In this document: positions 7,246 through 16,195 of the stretch, one piece after another
Layout: each line of letters begins with the position of its first letter
Position numbering within the stretch: position 1 is the first letter of the stretch
Origin: Acidimicrobiia bacterium
GTDB lineage: Bacteria; Actinomycetota; Acidimicrobiia; Acidimicrobiales; Aldehydirespiratoraceae
Reading direction: 5' to 3'
Length of the DNA stretch: 64,000 bases
NCBI GenBank assembly: GCA_022819505.1
Contig: JAJEHD010000010.1
Location: forward strand, 124,001-188,000
Notes under the pieces: model-generated
Database searches by the model: none
The model's input: only the letters and a program-made list of their open reading frames with translations
What the model was told of the DNA's origin: nothing
Program-made: the position numbers and the translations under genes

Positions 7246-9417
7246 ATGCGGGGAATCGGGCGGATAGCAACGGCGGCGGTGATCACTGCGATGGTCGTCT
7301 CCGCGGCCGCGGTGGCGTCAGCCCCGGGCGTGGCGGCCCAGCAGGACCGCTACCCCGATGTCACCGGCGGCGTGCACAAGCCGGCCATCGACGCGCTCGG
7401 TGGCACCGGCCTGTTCGACGGCACCCTCTGCGACGACGGCCGGTTCTGCCCTAGGGATCCGATCAAGCGCTCCACCATGGCGGTATGGCTTATTCGCGCC
7501 CTCACCGACGAAGACCCGCCCCCGGCGCAGGACTCCAGTTTCACCGACGTCCCGACCGGCCGGTGGTGGGTGGGCCACGTCGAACTGCTCGCGCAGCTCG
7601 GGATCACCGCCGGCTGCGGCACCGACCCGCCGCGCTACTGCCCCGAACGACCGGTCACCCGAGCAGAGATGGCGACCTTCCTGACTCGTGCCTTCAACCT
7701 CCAGCCCGGGCAACCCGCCGGATTCGCCGATGTCGACGAGGGCAGCACCCACGCGGCCGGCATCAACGCCATCGCGGCGGCCGGCGTCACCGCCGGCTGC
7801 AGCACCGAACCGCTGCACTACTGCCCCGAACGACCGGTCACCCGAGCAGAGATGGCGACGTTCCTAGCACGCGCCTACGTCCCCACGGTCGATCTGAGCG
7901 ACATCGCGCCCGTGGTGACGGTCGATGTGGGCGACCAGAGACCGACGGTCGGTGACCCCACCGGCATCGCCGTCGCGGTCACCGATGTCGACGGCACCCC
8001 GTTGCCGGGCGCGAGGCTGGAACTCATCGTCGACGGCGAACTTCGCGACATCGCGATCGCGGACGGCGATGGGCGGGCGACCTTCACCCTCGACGGGCCC
8101 ACCGGCCCGCTCAACGAGGGCGGCTACGACTCCGTCCAGGTGCAGGTGGCGACCACAGATGTCGTGTCGCGGCCGACCGGCATCTTCTGGCAGCCGGTCG
8201 AGTCCCGCCGTATCACCATCTCGGTTAGCCCCGACTCGTCGCACTCGGGCAAGACTCGCACCATCACGGCGCGAGCGTTCGACGGCACGGCCCCCATGAC
8301 GGGTCAGTCGGTGGAGCTCCACATAGACGGCGTGTTCGTCGGGCGAGTCATAACCGGCAGCGACGGCGTGGCCATGTTCACGCTCCGGAAGCAGGTGCAC
8401 GGACCGTTCGACCTGGCCAAGGTCGTACTGGTCGACGACCGCAGCGTCGTGAGCGACGAGGTGCTCATCAGTTGGCCCATGAGCGCGAGAGGCTCCCACA
8501 GCAGCAACCACTGGGAGCTCGTGTGGTCGGACGAGTTCGGCGGCACCTCGCTGGATGCCACCAAGTGGAGAGCGATCAACAACTGCCCGCCCGTGTACCT
8601 CGCCTGCGACACCGACCGACCCGAGAACGTCGATGTCTCCGACGGCATGCTGCATCTGCGATCTCTGCGCGAGCCCTACGCGGGCACCAACAAGTGGACG
8701 GGCAGCGGCAGCCAGTTCGGTCCGCTGACGAGCTACACGCAGGGGGACTTCCTGCAGAGGGACTTCACCGCCGGACGGGTGGACAGCGCCGTGGACTTCA
8801 CCTACGGCCGGTTCGAGCTGCTCGGCAAGCTCCCCCAGGGGCACGGGACGTTCTTCGCGTTCTGGATGCGGCCGCGCAACTCGCCCTACGGCAACGACGC
8901 GGCCGGCGGGGAGATCGACATCGCCGAGGGGGCCAACATCGGCCGGGGCGGGAACCGCCGGGGCCAGATCGACGCCCAGCTGCCGGGAGACGGCTGGGGC
9001 GTCCATCACGTCGTCCACATGGGGGACCCCTTCACCAACCCGTTCACGCTGACAAACCTGCCGGTCAACCCGGCCGAGTCGTTCCACCTGTACGCAGTCG
9101 AGTGGGACACCGCCTCCATCCGGTTCTACGTGGACGATCAGCGGGTCCTGACCGTGCCGCAGAGCGACTGGTTCTCACACCCCAGGGACAGCGAGGAGCC
9201 GGTGGACAACCCGTACGCACCCTTCGACGTGCCGTTCTACATCATCATCAACAACACCGTCGGCAACTGGGCCCTTGAGACCTGGCCCGGCAACCAGGTC
9301 CCCGACACCACTGTGTTCCCTGCGGAGTTCGTGGTGGACTACATGCGGGTCTACGAGTGCCGCCCCCCGGCAGGCACGAGCGTTCCCGGACCAGGGCAGG
9401 GCTGCGAGACTCCCTGA
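7246..9417 (+). CDS. Secreted SLH-repeat glycoside hydrolase family 16 protein
   Basis: This 723-residue exported enzyme begins with a signal peptide (hydrophobic core, probable cleavage after GVAA near residue 33). Residues 40-210 hold three S-layer-homology-like repeats with the pattern GxTAGC...YCPERPVTRAEMATFL. Residues 215-405 look like two Ig-like/invasin-type beta modules. The C-terminus (about 420-715) is a GH16 domain opening with ELVWSDEFGGTSLD, with the catalytic motif GGEIDIAEG near residue 555 (E-x-D-x-x-E, nucleophile and acid/base glutamates present). GH16 enzymes cut or transglycosylate beta-1,3/1,4-glucans and galactans, so this one may trim the surface polysaccharide or digest external glycans. 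The SLH modules probably anchor it to the wall. ATG at 7246 is preferred over 7231 for signal-peptide shape. Confidence 0.85.
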   Translation: MRGIGRIATAAVITAMVVSAAAVASAPGVAAQQDRYPDVTGGVHKPAIDALGGTGLFDGTLCDDGRFCPRDPIKRSTMAVWLIRALTDEDPPPAQDSSFTDVPTGRWWVGHVELLAQLGITAGCGTDPPRYCPERPVTRAEMATFLTRAFNLQPGQPAGFADVDEGSTHAAGINAIAAAGVTAGCSTEPLHYCPERPVTRAEMATFLARAYVPTVDLSDIAPVVTVDVGDQRPTVGDPTGIAVAVTDVDGTPLPGARLELIVDGELRDIAIADGDGRATFTLDGPTGPLNEGGYDSVQVQVATTDVVSRPTGIFWQPVESRRITISVSPDSSHSGKTRTITARAFDGTAPMTGQSVELHIDGVFVGRVITGSDGVAMFTLRKQVHGPFDLAKVVLVDDRSVVSDEVLISWPMSARGSHSSNHWELVWSDEFGGTSLDATKWRAINNCPPVYLACDTDRPENVDVSDGMLHLRSLREPYAGTNKWTGSGSQFGPLTSYTQGDFLQRDFTAGRVDSAVDFTYGRFELLGKLPQGHGTFFAFWMRPRNSPYGNDAAGGEIDIAEGANIGRGGNRRGQIDAQLPGDGWGVHHVVHMGDPFTNPFTLTNLPVNPAESFHLYAVEWDTASIRFYVDDQRVLTVPQSDWFSHPRDSEEPVDNPYAPFDVPFYIIINNTVGNWALETWPGNQVPDTTVFPAEFVVDYMRVYECRPPAGTSVPGPGQGCETP

Positions 9418-9459
9418 CTGCGCCCGCGAGCCGGCAATGGTCGGTCGCCGCGGCATCCT

Positions 9460-10320
9460 ATGATCACGGCGACTATGGCGGTCAACCACACCGGCCCTTC
9501 CGCTCGGCCCCTGCGGCTGTCGCCCGCGGCCCGCACCGGTGCGAGGCTGGTCCGCAGCTTCGCGGAGCGCGAGACCAAGGCGCTCTACAAGCGCAACGTG
9601 CTGGGCTGGCTCTGGTCGCTCCTCAAGCCCCTGACGACGGTCGCGGTCTACAGCCTGGTATTCGGCGTGATCTACCGGGCCACCGCGCCGTCCACCGCCA
9701 ACGGCCAGGCCGAGGTGTTCGCCCTCTACCTGTTCTCCGGGCTGGTGGTGTGGAACGTCTTCTACACGATCGTCAACGGCTCGATGCGTTGGATGGACGG
9801 CGTGAGCGAGCTGCGCAAGAAGATCTACTTCCCAACCGAGACGGCCCTCATCGGAGGCGCGGCGGCCACCCTGCTGCAGAGCAGCCTCGAGGCCCTGGTC
9901 CTGGTCGTGATCATGGCCGTGCTGGCCAACGTGTCCTGGACGCTGGTGTTCCTGCCGGTGGCCATGCTGCTGGCCACCCTGTTCGCCCTCGGACTCGGCT
10001 TCGCGGCCGCCATCGTCAACGCCCGCTACCGGGACATCCAGCACCTCACCACCATCGTGTTGAGCGTCGGGTTCTTCATGGTGCCGATCGTCTACACGCC
10101 CGACATCGTGCCCGACAGGGCCTACGGCCTGCCGGTGGCGCGCCTGGTCGAGCTGAACCCCCTCAACTCGGTCATCGCGGTCGCACGCGACGCGGTCTAC
10201 TTCCTGGACACACCCGACATCGCCGATCTGGCCACAGCCGCGGCGTGGGCCATCGGCACCTTCGTGGTCGGCCTCGCCTTCTTCCGCCGCCGGTCGATGG
10301 CCATAAGCGAGGAGCCGTGA
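9460..10320 (+). CDS. ABC-2 type polysaccharide export permease (Wzm-like, pair 1)
   Basis: This 286-residue integral membrane protein has six predicted hydrophobic segments. Its N-terminus (ETKALYKRNVLGWLWSLLKP) is typical of ABC-2 polysaccharide and teichoic-acid exporters of the Wzm/TagG family. It forms the transmembrane channel for export of lipid-linked polysaccharide, powered by the adjacent ATPase, whose GTG start overlaps its stop (GTGA at 10317-10320). A second in-frame ATG at 9475 is an alternative start. Together with the downstream gene it makes the first of two ABC-2 pairs in the locus. Confidence 0.85.
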   Translation: MITATMAVNHTGPSARPLRLSPAARTGARLVRSFAERETKALYKRNVLGWLWSLLKPLTTVAVYSLVFGVIYRATAPSTANGQAEVFALYLFSGLVVWNVFYTIVNGSMRWMDGVSELRKKIYFPTETALIGGAAATLLQSSLEALVLVVIMAVLANVSWTLVFLPVAMLLATLFALGLGFAAAIVNARYRDIQHLTTIVLSVGFFMVPIVYTPDIVPDRAYGLPVARLVELNPLNSVIAVARDAVYFLDTPDIADLATAAAWAIGTFVVGLAFFRRRSMAISEEP

Positions 10321-11075
10321 GCGAGCCGACCCGAGCCTCGGTGCAGGCCGTCGAGGTGTCCGACGTCTCGAAGCGGTTCCGCCTGGAGCTCAACCGCCCG
10401 ACCTCGGTCAAGGAGGCGGTGCTGAGCTTCGGCCGCCGCGACGTGCGGCACCTGTGGGCGCTGCGCGACGTGTCGCTGACCATCGACAAGGGCTCCTTCT
10501 TCGGCCTCGTCGGGCACAACGGCAGCGGCAAGTCCACCCTGCTGCGGTTGATGGCGGGGATCCACCGCCCCACCGAGGGCCGGATCACGGCTCGGGGCCG
10601 GGTGTCGGCCCTGCTTGAGCTCGGATCCGGATTCCATCCCGAGCTGACCGGACGCGAGAACGTGTTCCTCAACGGAGCCATGCTCGGGCTCGGCCGGCGC
10701 CAGATGGCCGCCGCCATGGACAGCATCATCGACTTCAGCGGGGTCGGCGACCAGATCGACGCCCCGGTGAAGATCTACTCCAGCGGCATGTACATGCGTC
10801 TCGGCTTCTCGGTAGCCGTGAACGTCGAACCCGAGATCCTGCTGGTGGACGAGGTCATCGCGGTGGGCGACGAGGAGTTCCAGCAGCGGTGCCTGCAGCA
10901 CATGGAGAGCCTCCGCTCCGGCGGGACGACCATCGTGCTGGTCTCCCACGACACCGGGCTCGTGCGGGAGTTGTGCGATCGCGTCGGCTGGCTCGACGGC
11001 GGGCACCTCCGCTCCGTGGGAGATCCCGACGAGGTGGTCGACGCCTACCTCGTCCATGCAACCGAACCCACATGA
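10317..11075 (+). CDS. Polysaccharide ABC exporter ATPase (Wzt-like, pair 1)
   Basis: This 252-residue ATP-binding subunit has Walker A GHNGSGKSTLLRL near residue 65, an ABC signature YSSGMYMRLGFSVAV and Walker B EILLVDEVIAVGDEEFQ. The sequence LLELGSGFHPELTGRENV is characteristic of polysaccharide/teichoic-acid exporters (TagH/Wzt). It lacks the long C-terminal carbohydrate-binding domain of some Wzt proteins, so substrate recognition by such a domain is not expected. GTG start at 10317 overlaps the permease stop. It drives export through the partner permease at the inner face of the membrane. Confidence 0.88.
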   Translation: MSEPTRASVQAVEVSDVSKRFRLELNRPTSVKEAVLSFGRRDVRHLWALRDVSLTIDKGSFFGLVGHNGSGKSTLLRLMAGIHRPTEGRITARGRVSALLELGSGFHPELTGRENVFLNGAMLGLGRRQMAAAMDSIIDFSGVGDQIDAPVKIYSSGMYMRLGFSVAVNVEPEILLVDEVIAVGDEEFQQRCLQHMESLRSGGTTIVLVSHDTGLVRELCDRVGWLDGGHLRSVGDPDEVVDAYLVHATEPT

Positions 11076-11128
11076 GGGGCGCTAGGCTCCCCGCCCGACG
11101 GGCGGTCAACAGGACGCGGGGTACCTCG

Positions 11129-13108
11129 ATGCCTTCCCATCCCATTCGTTTGCTGCTCGGTGTGATCTCGGTTGCCGCGGTTCTACTCTCCGCGGTCGCC
11201 GTGCCGGCATCGGCTCATCCCCACGGACCGACCGACGACGACTACACCTTCATCGGCGGCGGATGGGGGCACGGGACCGGATTGAGCCAGTACGGCGCCC
11301 TGGGCCGGGCCGAAGCTGGACACTCCTACGACGAGATCCTCGCCTTCTACTACGACGGCACCACCCTGACCACCGATCCCAGCCTGGTGCCCGACGATGT
11401 CGACGTGCGCATCGCGATCCACAGCACCACCGTCTTCAGACCCACCGGGATGCTGACGGTGTCGATGGACGGCCGTTTCCTGGACACCACCGTCAACACC
11501 CTGACCGTGCGCCGAGGCAACGGCGGCTGGCACATCAACTCCAGCAACATCGATTGGTGCCGGGGCTTCTGCAGCGGCACGGTGCTCACGGTGGACTTCG
11601 ACGACGGCGAGCCCGTGAGGGTCTCCAACACATCCAACGGCACCGAGCGCTACGCCCACGGCCAGTTCCAGTTGACACCGGCGGCCGGAGGCGTGGCCAA
11701 CTGCGGCAGCCAGGGCTCCAACCAGTACTGCCTGGTGATCGGCGAACTGACCATGCAGCAGTACCTCTACGGCCTCGACGAGATGCCGCACTCCTGGCCG
11801 GCCGAGGCGCTCAAGTCCCAAGCCGTGGCCGCTCGCAGCTACGCCACGGCCATCATGAGGGAGCGCAGCGGCTGGGCCGCCCCGTTCGATCTGTACGCCT
11901 CGACTCGAGACCAGGAGTACAAGGCCTGGGACTACGAGCGGGAGCCCGGCCACGACGCCTGGACCGACCAGGTGGACGCCACCGACGACACGGTGCTCAC
12001 ATATCAGCCGACGAACGAGGACCCGCCCGAGGTGATCGTCGGCTACTACAGCTCCTCCAACGGAGGCCACACCGCCGCTAACGAGGAGCCCCGCCGGGAC
12101 TTCGTGTCGTACCTGCTGGCCAAGCCGGACCCCTTCGACGCGGCACCGGACGCCAACGGCGACCCCCAGAACGCCACCCACTCCTGGGAGCGCACCTACA
12201 CCACCGCGCAGATCAGCCAGTGGCTGGCCGACTATCCCTTCGCCGACCTCGATGTGGGCGACATCGTCGAGATCTACATCTCGAGGCCCGGTCCGTCGGG
12301 CCGCATCGACGATGCCCTAGTGAGGCTGGTGGGAACCGAGCGCACGATCGAGGTGCTCAACGACAACGACGAGCCCTACGGCTACCGCTTCTACTACGCG
12401 CTGGTGTTGGGGTGCCGGAACACGCCGGGCTGCCGGCCCCTGCTGTCCACCAAGCTCGTGCTCCAGGGCTCCCACACCGACAACGGCTACAACGTCCATA
12501 CCCTCCCCTTCACCGACGTCGCCTCGAACGCGCCCTACGCGGAGGCGGTGTCGTGGATGCTCAACAACGAGCTCACCACGGGTACGACACCCACCACGTT
12601 CTCGCCGGAGCGGTCCCTGACGCGGGCCCAGTTCGCCACGTTCCTGTGGCGGTTCGCCGGTGAACCCGAGTCCGTCGACGGAGCGTTGACCTTCAGCGAC
12701 GTCGAGCCGGAGAGCTACTACTCGGAGGCGGTGGGGTGGATGGTCGACCGGAACATCACCCTCGGATGCAGCACGAACCCGGTGGTGCTGTTCTGCCCGA
12801 ACGATCCTCTGAAGGCGTCGCAGGTGGCCATGTTCCTGTGGAACTTCGCGGGACGCACATACAGCAACCATCCGGTGCCCTTCACCGACATCGGGATAAA
12901 CGCCTACTACCTGGAGGCCGCCCGCTGGATGGTGGAGCACCGTCTCTGGGTTGACGAGTTCTTCAATCCCCCCGTGGACGCGGCGAACTTCAACCCGTAT
13001 GACAACGTGGACCGAGCCCGGATCGCGATGCTCATCTGGCAACTCGCCGAGACGCCGGGTGCATTCGACACCGATGTGGACCTGCCGCCCCTGATGCGAA
13101 CCCCGTGA
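11129..13108 (+). CDS. Secreted SpoIID/LytB-domain protein with C-terminal SLH repeats
   Basis: This 659-residue exported protein has a signal peptide ending near PASA. Residues 40-430 form a SpoIID/LytB-like domain, recognised by GGGWGHGTGLSQYGALGRA and, further on, SQAVAARSYA and VGYYSSSNGGHTAANEE. SpoIID is a lytic transglycosylase acting on stripped glycan strands; in actinobacteria such proteins are assumed to remodel peptidoglycan. Three SLH-like repeats follow (about 455-650), each starting (L/V)(P/T)F(T/S)D(V/I), probably for wall attachment. ATG at 11129 follows a poor Shine-Dalgarno but gives a clean signal peptide. Its stop overlaps the GTG of the next gene, so it is part of the polysaccharide operon. 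Confidence 0.82.
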   Translation: MPSHPIRLLLGVISVAAVLLSAVAVPASAHPHGPTDDDYTFIGGGWGHGTGLSQYGALGRAEAGHSYDEILAFYYDGTTLTTDPSLVPDDVDVRIAIHSTTVFRPTGMLTVSMDGRFLDTTVNTLTVRRGNGGWHINSSNIDWCRGFCSGTVLTVDFDDGEPVRVSNTSNGTERYAHGQFQLTPAAGGVANCGSQGSNQYCLVIGELTMQQYLYGLDEMPHSWPAEALKSQAVAARSYATAIMRERSGWAAPFDLYASTRDQEYKAWDYEREPGHDAWTDQVDATDDTVLTYQPTNEDPPEVIVGYYSSSNGGHTAANEEPRRDFVSYLLAKPDPFDAAPDANGDPQNATHSWERTYTTAQISQWLADYPFADLDVGDIVEIYISRPGPSGRIDDALVRLVGTERTIEVLNDNDEPYGYRFYYALVLGCRNTPGCRPLLSTKLVLQGSHTDNGYNVHTLPFTDVASNAPYAEAVSWMLNNELTTGTTPTTFSPERSLTRAQFATFLWRFAGEPESVDGALTFSDVEPESYYSEAVGWMVDRNITLGCSTNPVVLFCPNDPLKASQVAMFLWNFAGRTYSNHPVPFTDIGINAYYLEAARWMVEHRLWVDEFFNPPVDAANFNPYDNVDRARIAMLIWQLAETPGAFDTDVDLPPLMRTP

Positions 13109-14445
13109 GGACTGCCGGCGACCCGAAACCTGCAACCTCGATCCTGCGAAGGCTGGGATTCCGTTATCTGTACGTGATCGACGCGGTCACGCTGCTGGGG
13201 CTCATGGCCGCGATCACAACCGTGCGCTTCGGGCTGGACTGGCCCACCTATCCCCTGGCGCACTACGCGGTGGGATTCGCCATCGCCACCGGGCTGCACA
13301 TGGGCATCTACTACTTCGGAGGGATGTACGAGTACGAGCAGCGGCTCGGCCGGCCCCCCTGGCTGCCGAGGGCGACGCTGCTCACCCTGCTGGCGGTAGG
13401 GGCCGACGCCACCGTGACCCTGCTCACCGGCCGGTACCTGATGCCGCGGGGAAACCTGGTGATACTCGCCGTGGCCGCGAGCCTCGTCGTGTCGTTCAAC
13501 CGCTGGCTGGCCCGGCGCTCCAGGACGCGCCGGTTCGGGAATCCTCGCGTCCTTCTCATGGGAGAGCACGACGATGTCCGGGCCGCCCGGCGCCATCTGG
13601 GCGACTCGGAGCCTGCCGCGGCGGTCGCGGGAGTATCCGAGGATCCCTCCGACATCGTCGCCGAGGTCAACCGGACCGGCGCAACCGATCTGCTGCTGCT
13701 CTCGGGCCAGCCCCTCGACACCATCTATCCGGAGCCTCTCGGCGAGCTGGAGGCCCGCCGCGTCGGCGTCTACCGGCGCATCACGCCGTCGGACACCCTG
13801 CTGGGGCTGCAGCGGACCCGGCAGATCGGCGGGATGCCGTTCGTGGCTCTGAGAGCCCACGCCCTGCCGAACTGCCGGCTGAGATTCAAGCGCCTCCTCG
13901 ATCTGGTCTACCTGCTGGTGCTGGCCCCGGTCGCCGTGCCACTGGCGGGCCTCGTCGCGCTGTACGTACGGGTGCGAGCCGGTCGCGGCGTGCTCTACCG
14001 CCAGGAACGCATCGGCCGGAGAGGACGGCCCTTCACCATGGTCAAGTTCCGGACCATGGAACCCGGCGCGGAGCGATCCGGGCCGGAACTGGCCGCCGCC
14101 GAGGATCCGAGGGTGATCGACGGCATGGGCTGGCTGCGCCGGACCCGGCTCGACGAGCTCCCGCAGCTGTGGAACATCCTCGCCGGCGAGATGTCGCTGG
14201 TCGGCCCCCGCCCGGAGCGGCCGGAGCTGGTCGCTCTGCTCGAGGAGAAGATCGCCGGATACGGACGGCGCCACGACATCCCCCCGGGAATCACCGGGCT
14301 CGCCCAGACCGAGGGCCACTACCAGACCGACGCCGCCTACAAGCTGGGCCACGACCTGCAGTACGTCGTGAACTGGTCGCCGGTGCTCGACTGGGAGATC
14401 ATGGTCAAGAGCGTCTTCGTAATGGCCCGGCGATCAGGCCGATGA
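13105..14445 (+). CDS. Undecaprenyl-phosphate sugar-1-phosphate transferase (WbaP/WcaJ type)
   Basis: This 446-residue membrane enzyme has about four hydrophobic segments in residues 15-125, a nucleotide-binding-like middle domain (FGNPRVLLMGEHDDVRAARR), and a C-terminal bacterial sugar transferase domain from about residue 260. The diagnostic motifs are present: KRLLDLVYLL, a conserved FTMVKFRTM, RRTRLDELPQLWNIL and GEMSLVGPRPERPELV. Such enzymes start polysaccharide synthesis by loading the first sugar phosphate onto undecaprenyl phosphate, so this is the probable priming enzyme of the locus. The GTG start overlaps the previous stop, and the stop overlaps the next ATG. Confidence 0.9.
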   Translation: MRTAGDPKPATSILRRLGFRYLYVIDAVTLLGLMAAITTVRFGLDWPTYPLAHYAVGFAIATGLHMGIYYFGGMYEYEQRLGRPPWLPRATLLTLLAVGADATVTLLTGRYLMPRGNLVILAVAASLVVSFNRWLARRSRTRRFGNPRVLLMGEHDDVRAARRHLGDSEPAAAVAGVSEDPSDIVAEVNRTGATDLLLLSGQPLDTIYPEPLGELEARRVGVYRRITPSDTLLGLQRTRQIGGMPFVALRAHALPNCRLRFKRLLDLVYLLVLAPVAVPLAGLVALYVRVRAGRGVLYRQERIGRRGRPFTMVKFRTMEPGAERSGPELAAAEDPRVIDGMGWLRRTRLDELPQLWNILAGEMSLVGPRPERPELVALLEEKIAGYGRRHDIPPGITGLAQTEGHYQTDAAYKLGHDLQYVVNWSPVLDWEIMVKSVFVMARRSGR

Positions 14446-15473
14446 ACAGTTCGCCCGAGGGCCGCGACAGCCCGCCCCACGTGTCGGTGGTGGTGCCCGC
14501 CCGGAACTGCGCGGCGGTGCTCGGAGACTGCCTCAGCGCGATCGGCGCACAGACCTACCGCGGCCCGATGGATGTGACCGTGGCGGTGGCACCGAGCCGC
14601 GACGGCACCCGGCAGGTGCTGGCCGCGCCCTGTATGGAGATACCGCTGCAGGTCGTGGACAACCCCTCCGGAACCACCCCGGCCGGCCTGAACCTTGCGG
14701 TGGCCGCCTCGAGGGGCGCCATCGTGGCCCGGGTGGACGCGCAGTCGCGGGTGCCGCCCGACTACATCGAGAGGGCCGTGCGCACCCTGTCCAGCACCGG
14801 TGCGGCCAATGTGGGCGGCGTGCAGCGCCCGACGAGCTCCGGCGGCCTGCAGGGTGCGATCGCGGCCGCGATGGCGTCGCCATTCGGAGGTGGACCGGCC
14901 GCCTTCCGCCGGGGCCATCGGGCCGGTCCGGCCGACACCGTGTACCTCGGTGTGTTCGACCGCGATGCGCTGGAGTCGGTCGGAGGCTTCGACGAGACCC
15001 TCGAGCGCAACCAGGACTACGAGCTCAACTGGCGCCTGCGCCGGCAGGGCCACACGGTGTGGCTCGATCCGAGCCTGGTAGTGGACTACGTGCCCCGCGC
15101 CGACTACGCGGGACTGGCCCGCCAGTACTTCTCCTACGGGACCTGGAAGCGGAGGATGCTGATGCGCCACCGGCGATCGCTGCAGCTCCGCCAACTGGCC
15201 GCCCCCGCGCTGGTGGCCGGCCTGGCCGCCTCCGCGATCGAGTTGGCCCGGGGACGCCTGCGGGGAGCGGCGGTGCCCGCCCTCTACCTGGCCGCCTGCG
15301 CCATCGCCGCATGCCGGCTGGGGCGCGGGCTGTCCGGCTGGAGCGACCGGATGCGGGCGGCGGGCGCCTTCATGGTGATGCACCTGTGCTGGGGCACGGG
15401 CTTTCTGGCCGGCCGCGGCCGCCGCGCTCAGCCCGACGCGCGGGAGCGGCTCGAGGAATACGAAGCCAGGTAG
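14442..15473 (+). CDS. GT2-family glycosyltransferase with C-terminal membrane segments
   Basis: This 343-residue protein begins with a GT2 domain (HVSVVVPARNCAAVLGDCL; DxD-like VARVDAQSRVPPDY near residue 95; FDETLERNQDYELNWRLRRQ near 185, where ED-like acidic residues bind the acceptor). Residues 240-330 contain two or three hydrophobic segments, as in membrane-tethered GT2 enzymes such as exopolysaccharide synthases of the ExoA type. ATG at 14442 overlaps the previous gene's stop (ATGA). Its 3' end overlaps the convergent ATPase gene by 46 bases. Substrate unknown. Confidence 0.8.
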   Translation: MNSSPEGRDSPPHVSVVVPARNCAAVLGDCLSAIGAQTYRGPMDVTVAVAPSRDGTRQVLAAPCMEIPLQVVDNPSGTTPAGLNLAVAASRGAIVARVDAQSRVPPDYIERAVRTLSSTGAANVGGVQRPTSSGGLQGAIAAAMASPFGGGPAAFRRGHRAGPADTVYLGVFDRDALESVGGFDETLERNQDYELNWRLRRQGHTVWLDPSLVVDYVPRADYAGLARQYFSYGTWKRRMLMRHRRSLQLRQLAAPALVAGLAASAIELARGRLRGAAVPALYLAACAIAACRLGRGLSGWSDRMRAAGAFMVMHLCWGTGFLAGRGRRAQPDARERLEEYEAR

Positions 15474-16195
15474 GCGGGCACGACCTCTCCAGGCTCGCCC
15501 ACTGCTCTCAGCACGCCGTTGTCGAGCCAGGCAGCCCGGTGGCAGGAGCGCTCGATCTCGGCCATGTTGTGGGACACCAGCACCACCGAGCCCGCCGCGG
15601 CCCGCACCTCGTCGATGCGCCTGGCGCTACGTACCCGGAAGTCCTCGTCGCCGACCGCGAGAGCCTCGTCGATCAGCAGGATGTCGGGTATGCGGGCCGT
15701 GGCGATGGCGAAGTTGAGCCGAGCCCGCATGCCCGACGAGTAGGTTCGCATCGGACGGTCGATGGCGTTCCGCAAGCCCGCGAAGTCGATGATCTCGTCC
15801 ATCCGGCTCTCGATCTCGGCTCGGGTGAAGCCCAGCGCCAGACCGCCGATGAGGATGTTGCGACGCCCCGAGAGCGCGGCCCGCAGAGCCGACGACACCC
15901 CCAGCAGGCAGGGTCGGGACCGCCCCCGGATGGTGCCCGACTTCAGGGGAAGGAGGCCGGTCATGGCCGCCAGCAGCGTCGACTTCCCCGAGCCGTTGGC
16001 TCCGATGAGGCCCAGCGTCTCCGATTCGTGGAGGTCGAGGGTCACGCCCCGCACGGCCTCGATGGTGCTGAACTGCCTGCGCATCCGCCCCTGCGAGAAG
16101 TTCTGCTTCAAGCCCGCCCTCGGATCCTCGTACACCCGGTAGTGGACGTGAACGTCATCGACCCGCACGGTGACATCGGCCGGCGGCCCGGTCAC
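15428..16195 (-). CDS. Polysaccharide ABC exporter ATPase (Wzt-like, pair 2)
   Basis: This 255-residue ATPase has Walker A GANGSGKSTLLAAM near residue 65, signature YSSGMRARLNFAIAT and Walker B PDILLIDEALAVGDEDF, with the Wzt/TagH-like layout. It starts with GTG at 16195, overlapping the stop of the permease gene upstream (GTGA). It is divergent in sequence from the first ATPase (10317-11075): its region before the signature reads SALRAALSGRRNI where the other reads LGSGFHPELTGRENV. It is therefore not a recent duplicate and may serve a different glycan. Its end overlaps the convergent GT2 gene. Confidence 0.87.
   Translation of the reverse strand: MTGPPADVTVRVDDVHVHYRVYEDPRAGLKQNFSQGRMRRQFSTIEAVRGVTLDLHESETLGLIGANGSGKSTLLAAMTGLLPLKSGTIRGRSRPCLLGVSSALRAALSGRRNILIGGLALGFTRAEIESRMDEIIDFAGLRNAIDRPMRTYSSGMRARLNFAIATARIPDILLIDEALAVGDEDFRVRSARRIDEVRAAAGSVVLVSHNMAEIERSCHRAAWLDNGVLRAVGEPGEVVPAYLASYSSSRSRASG

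Noticed and set aside
7864..9087. Minus-strand open frame of about 407 codons across the GH16 gene
   Set aside because: Histidine, arginine and valine-rich antisense shadow of a gene with clear catalytic motifs.
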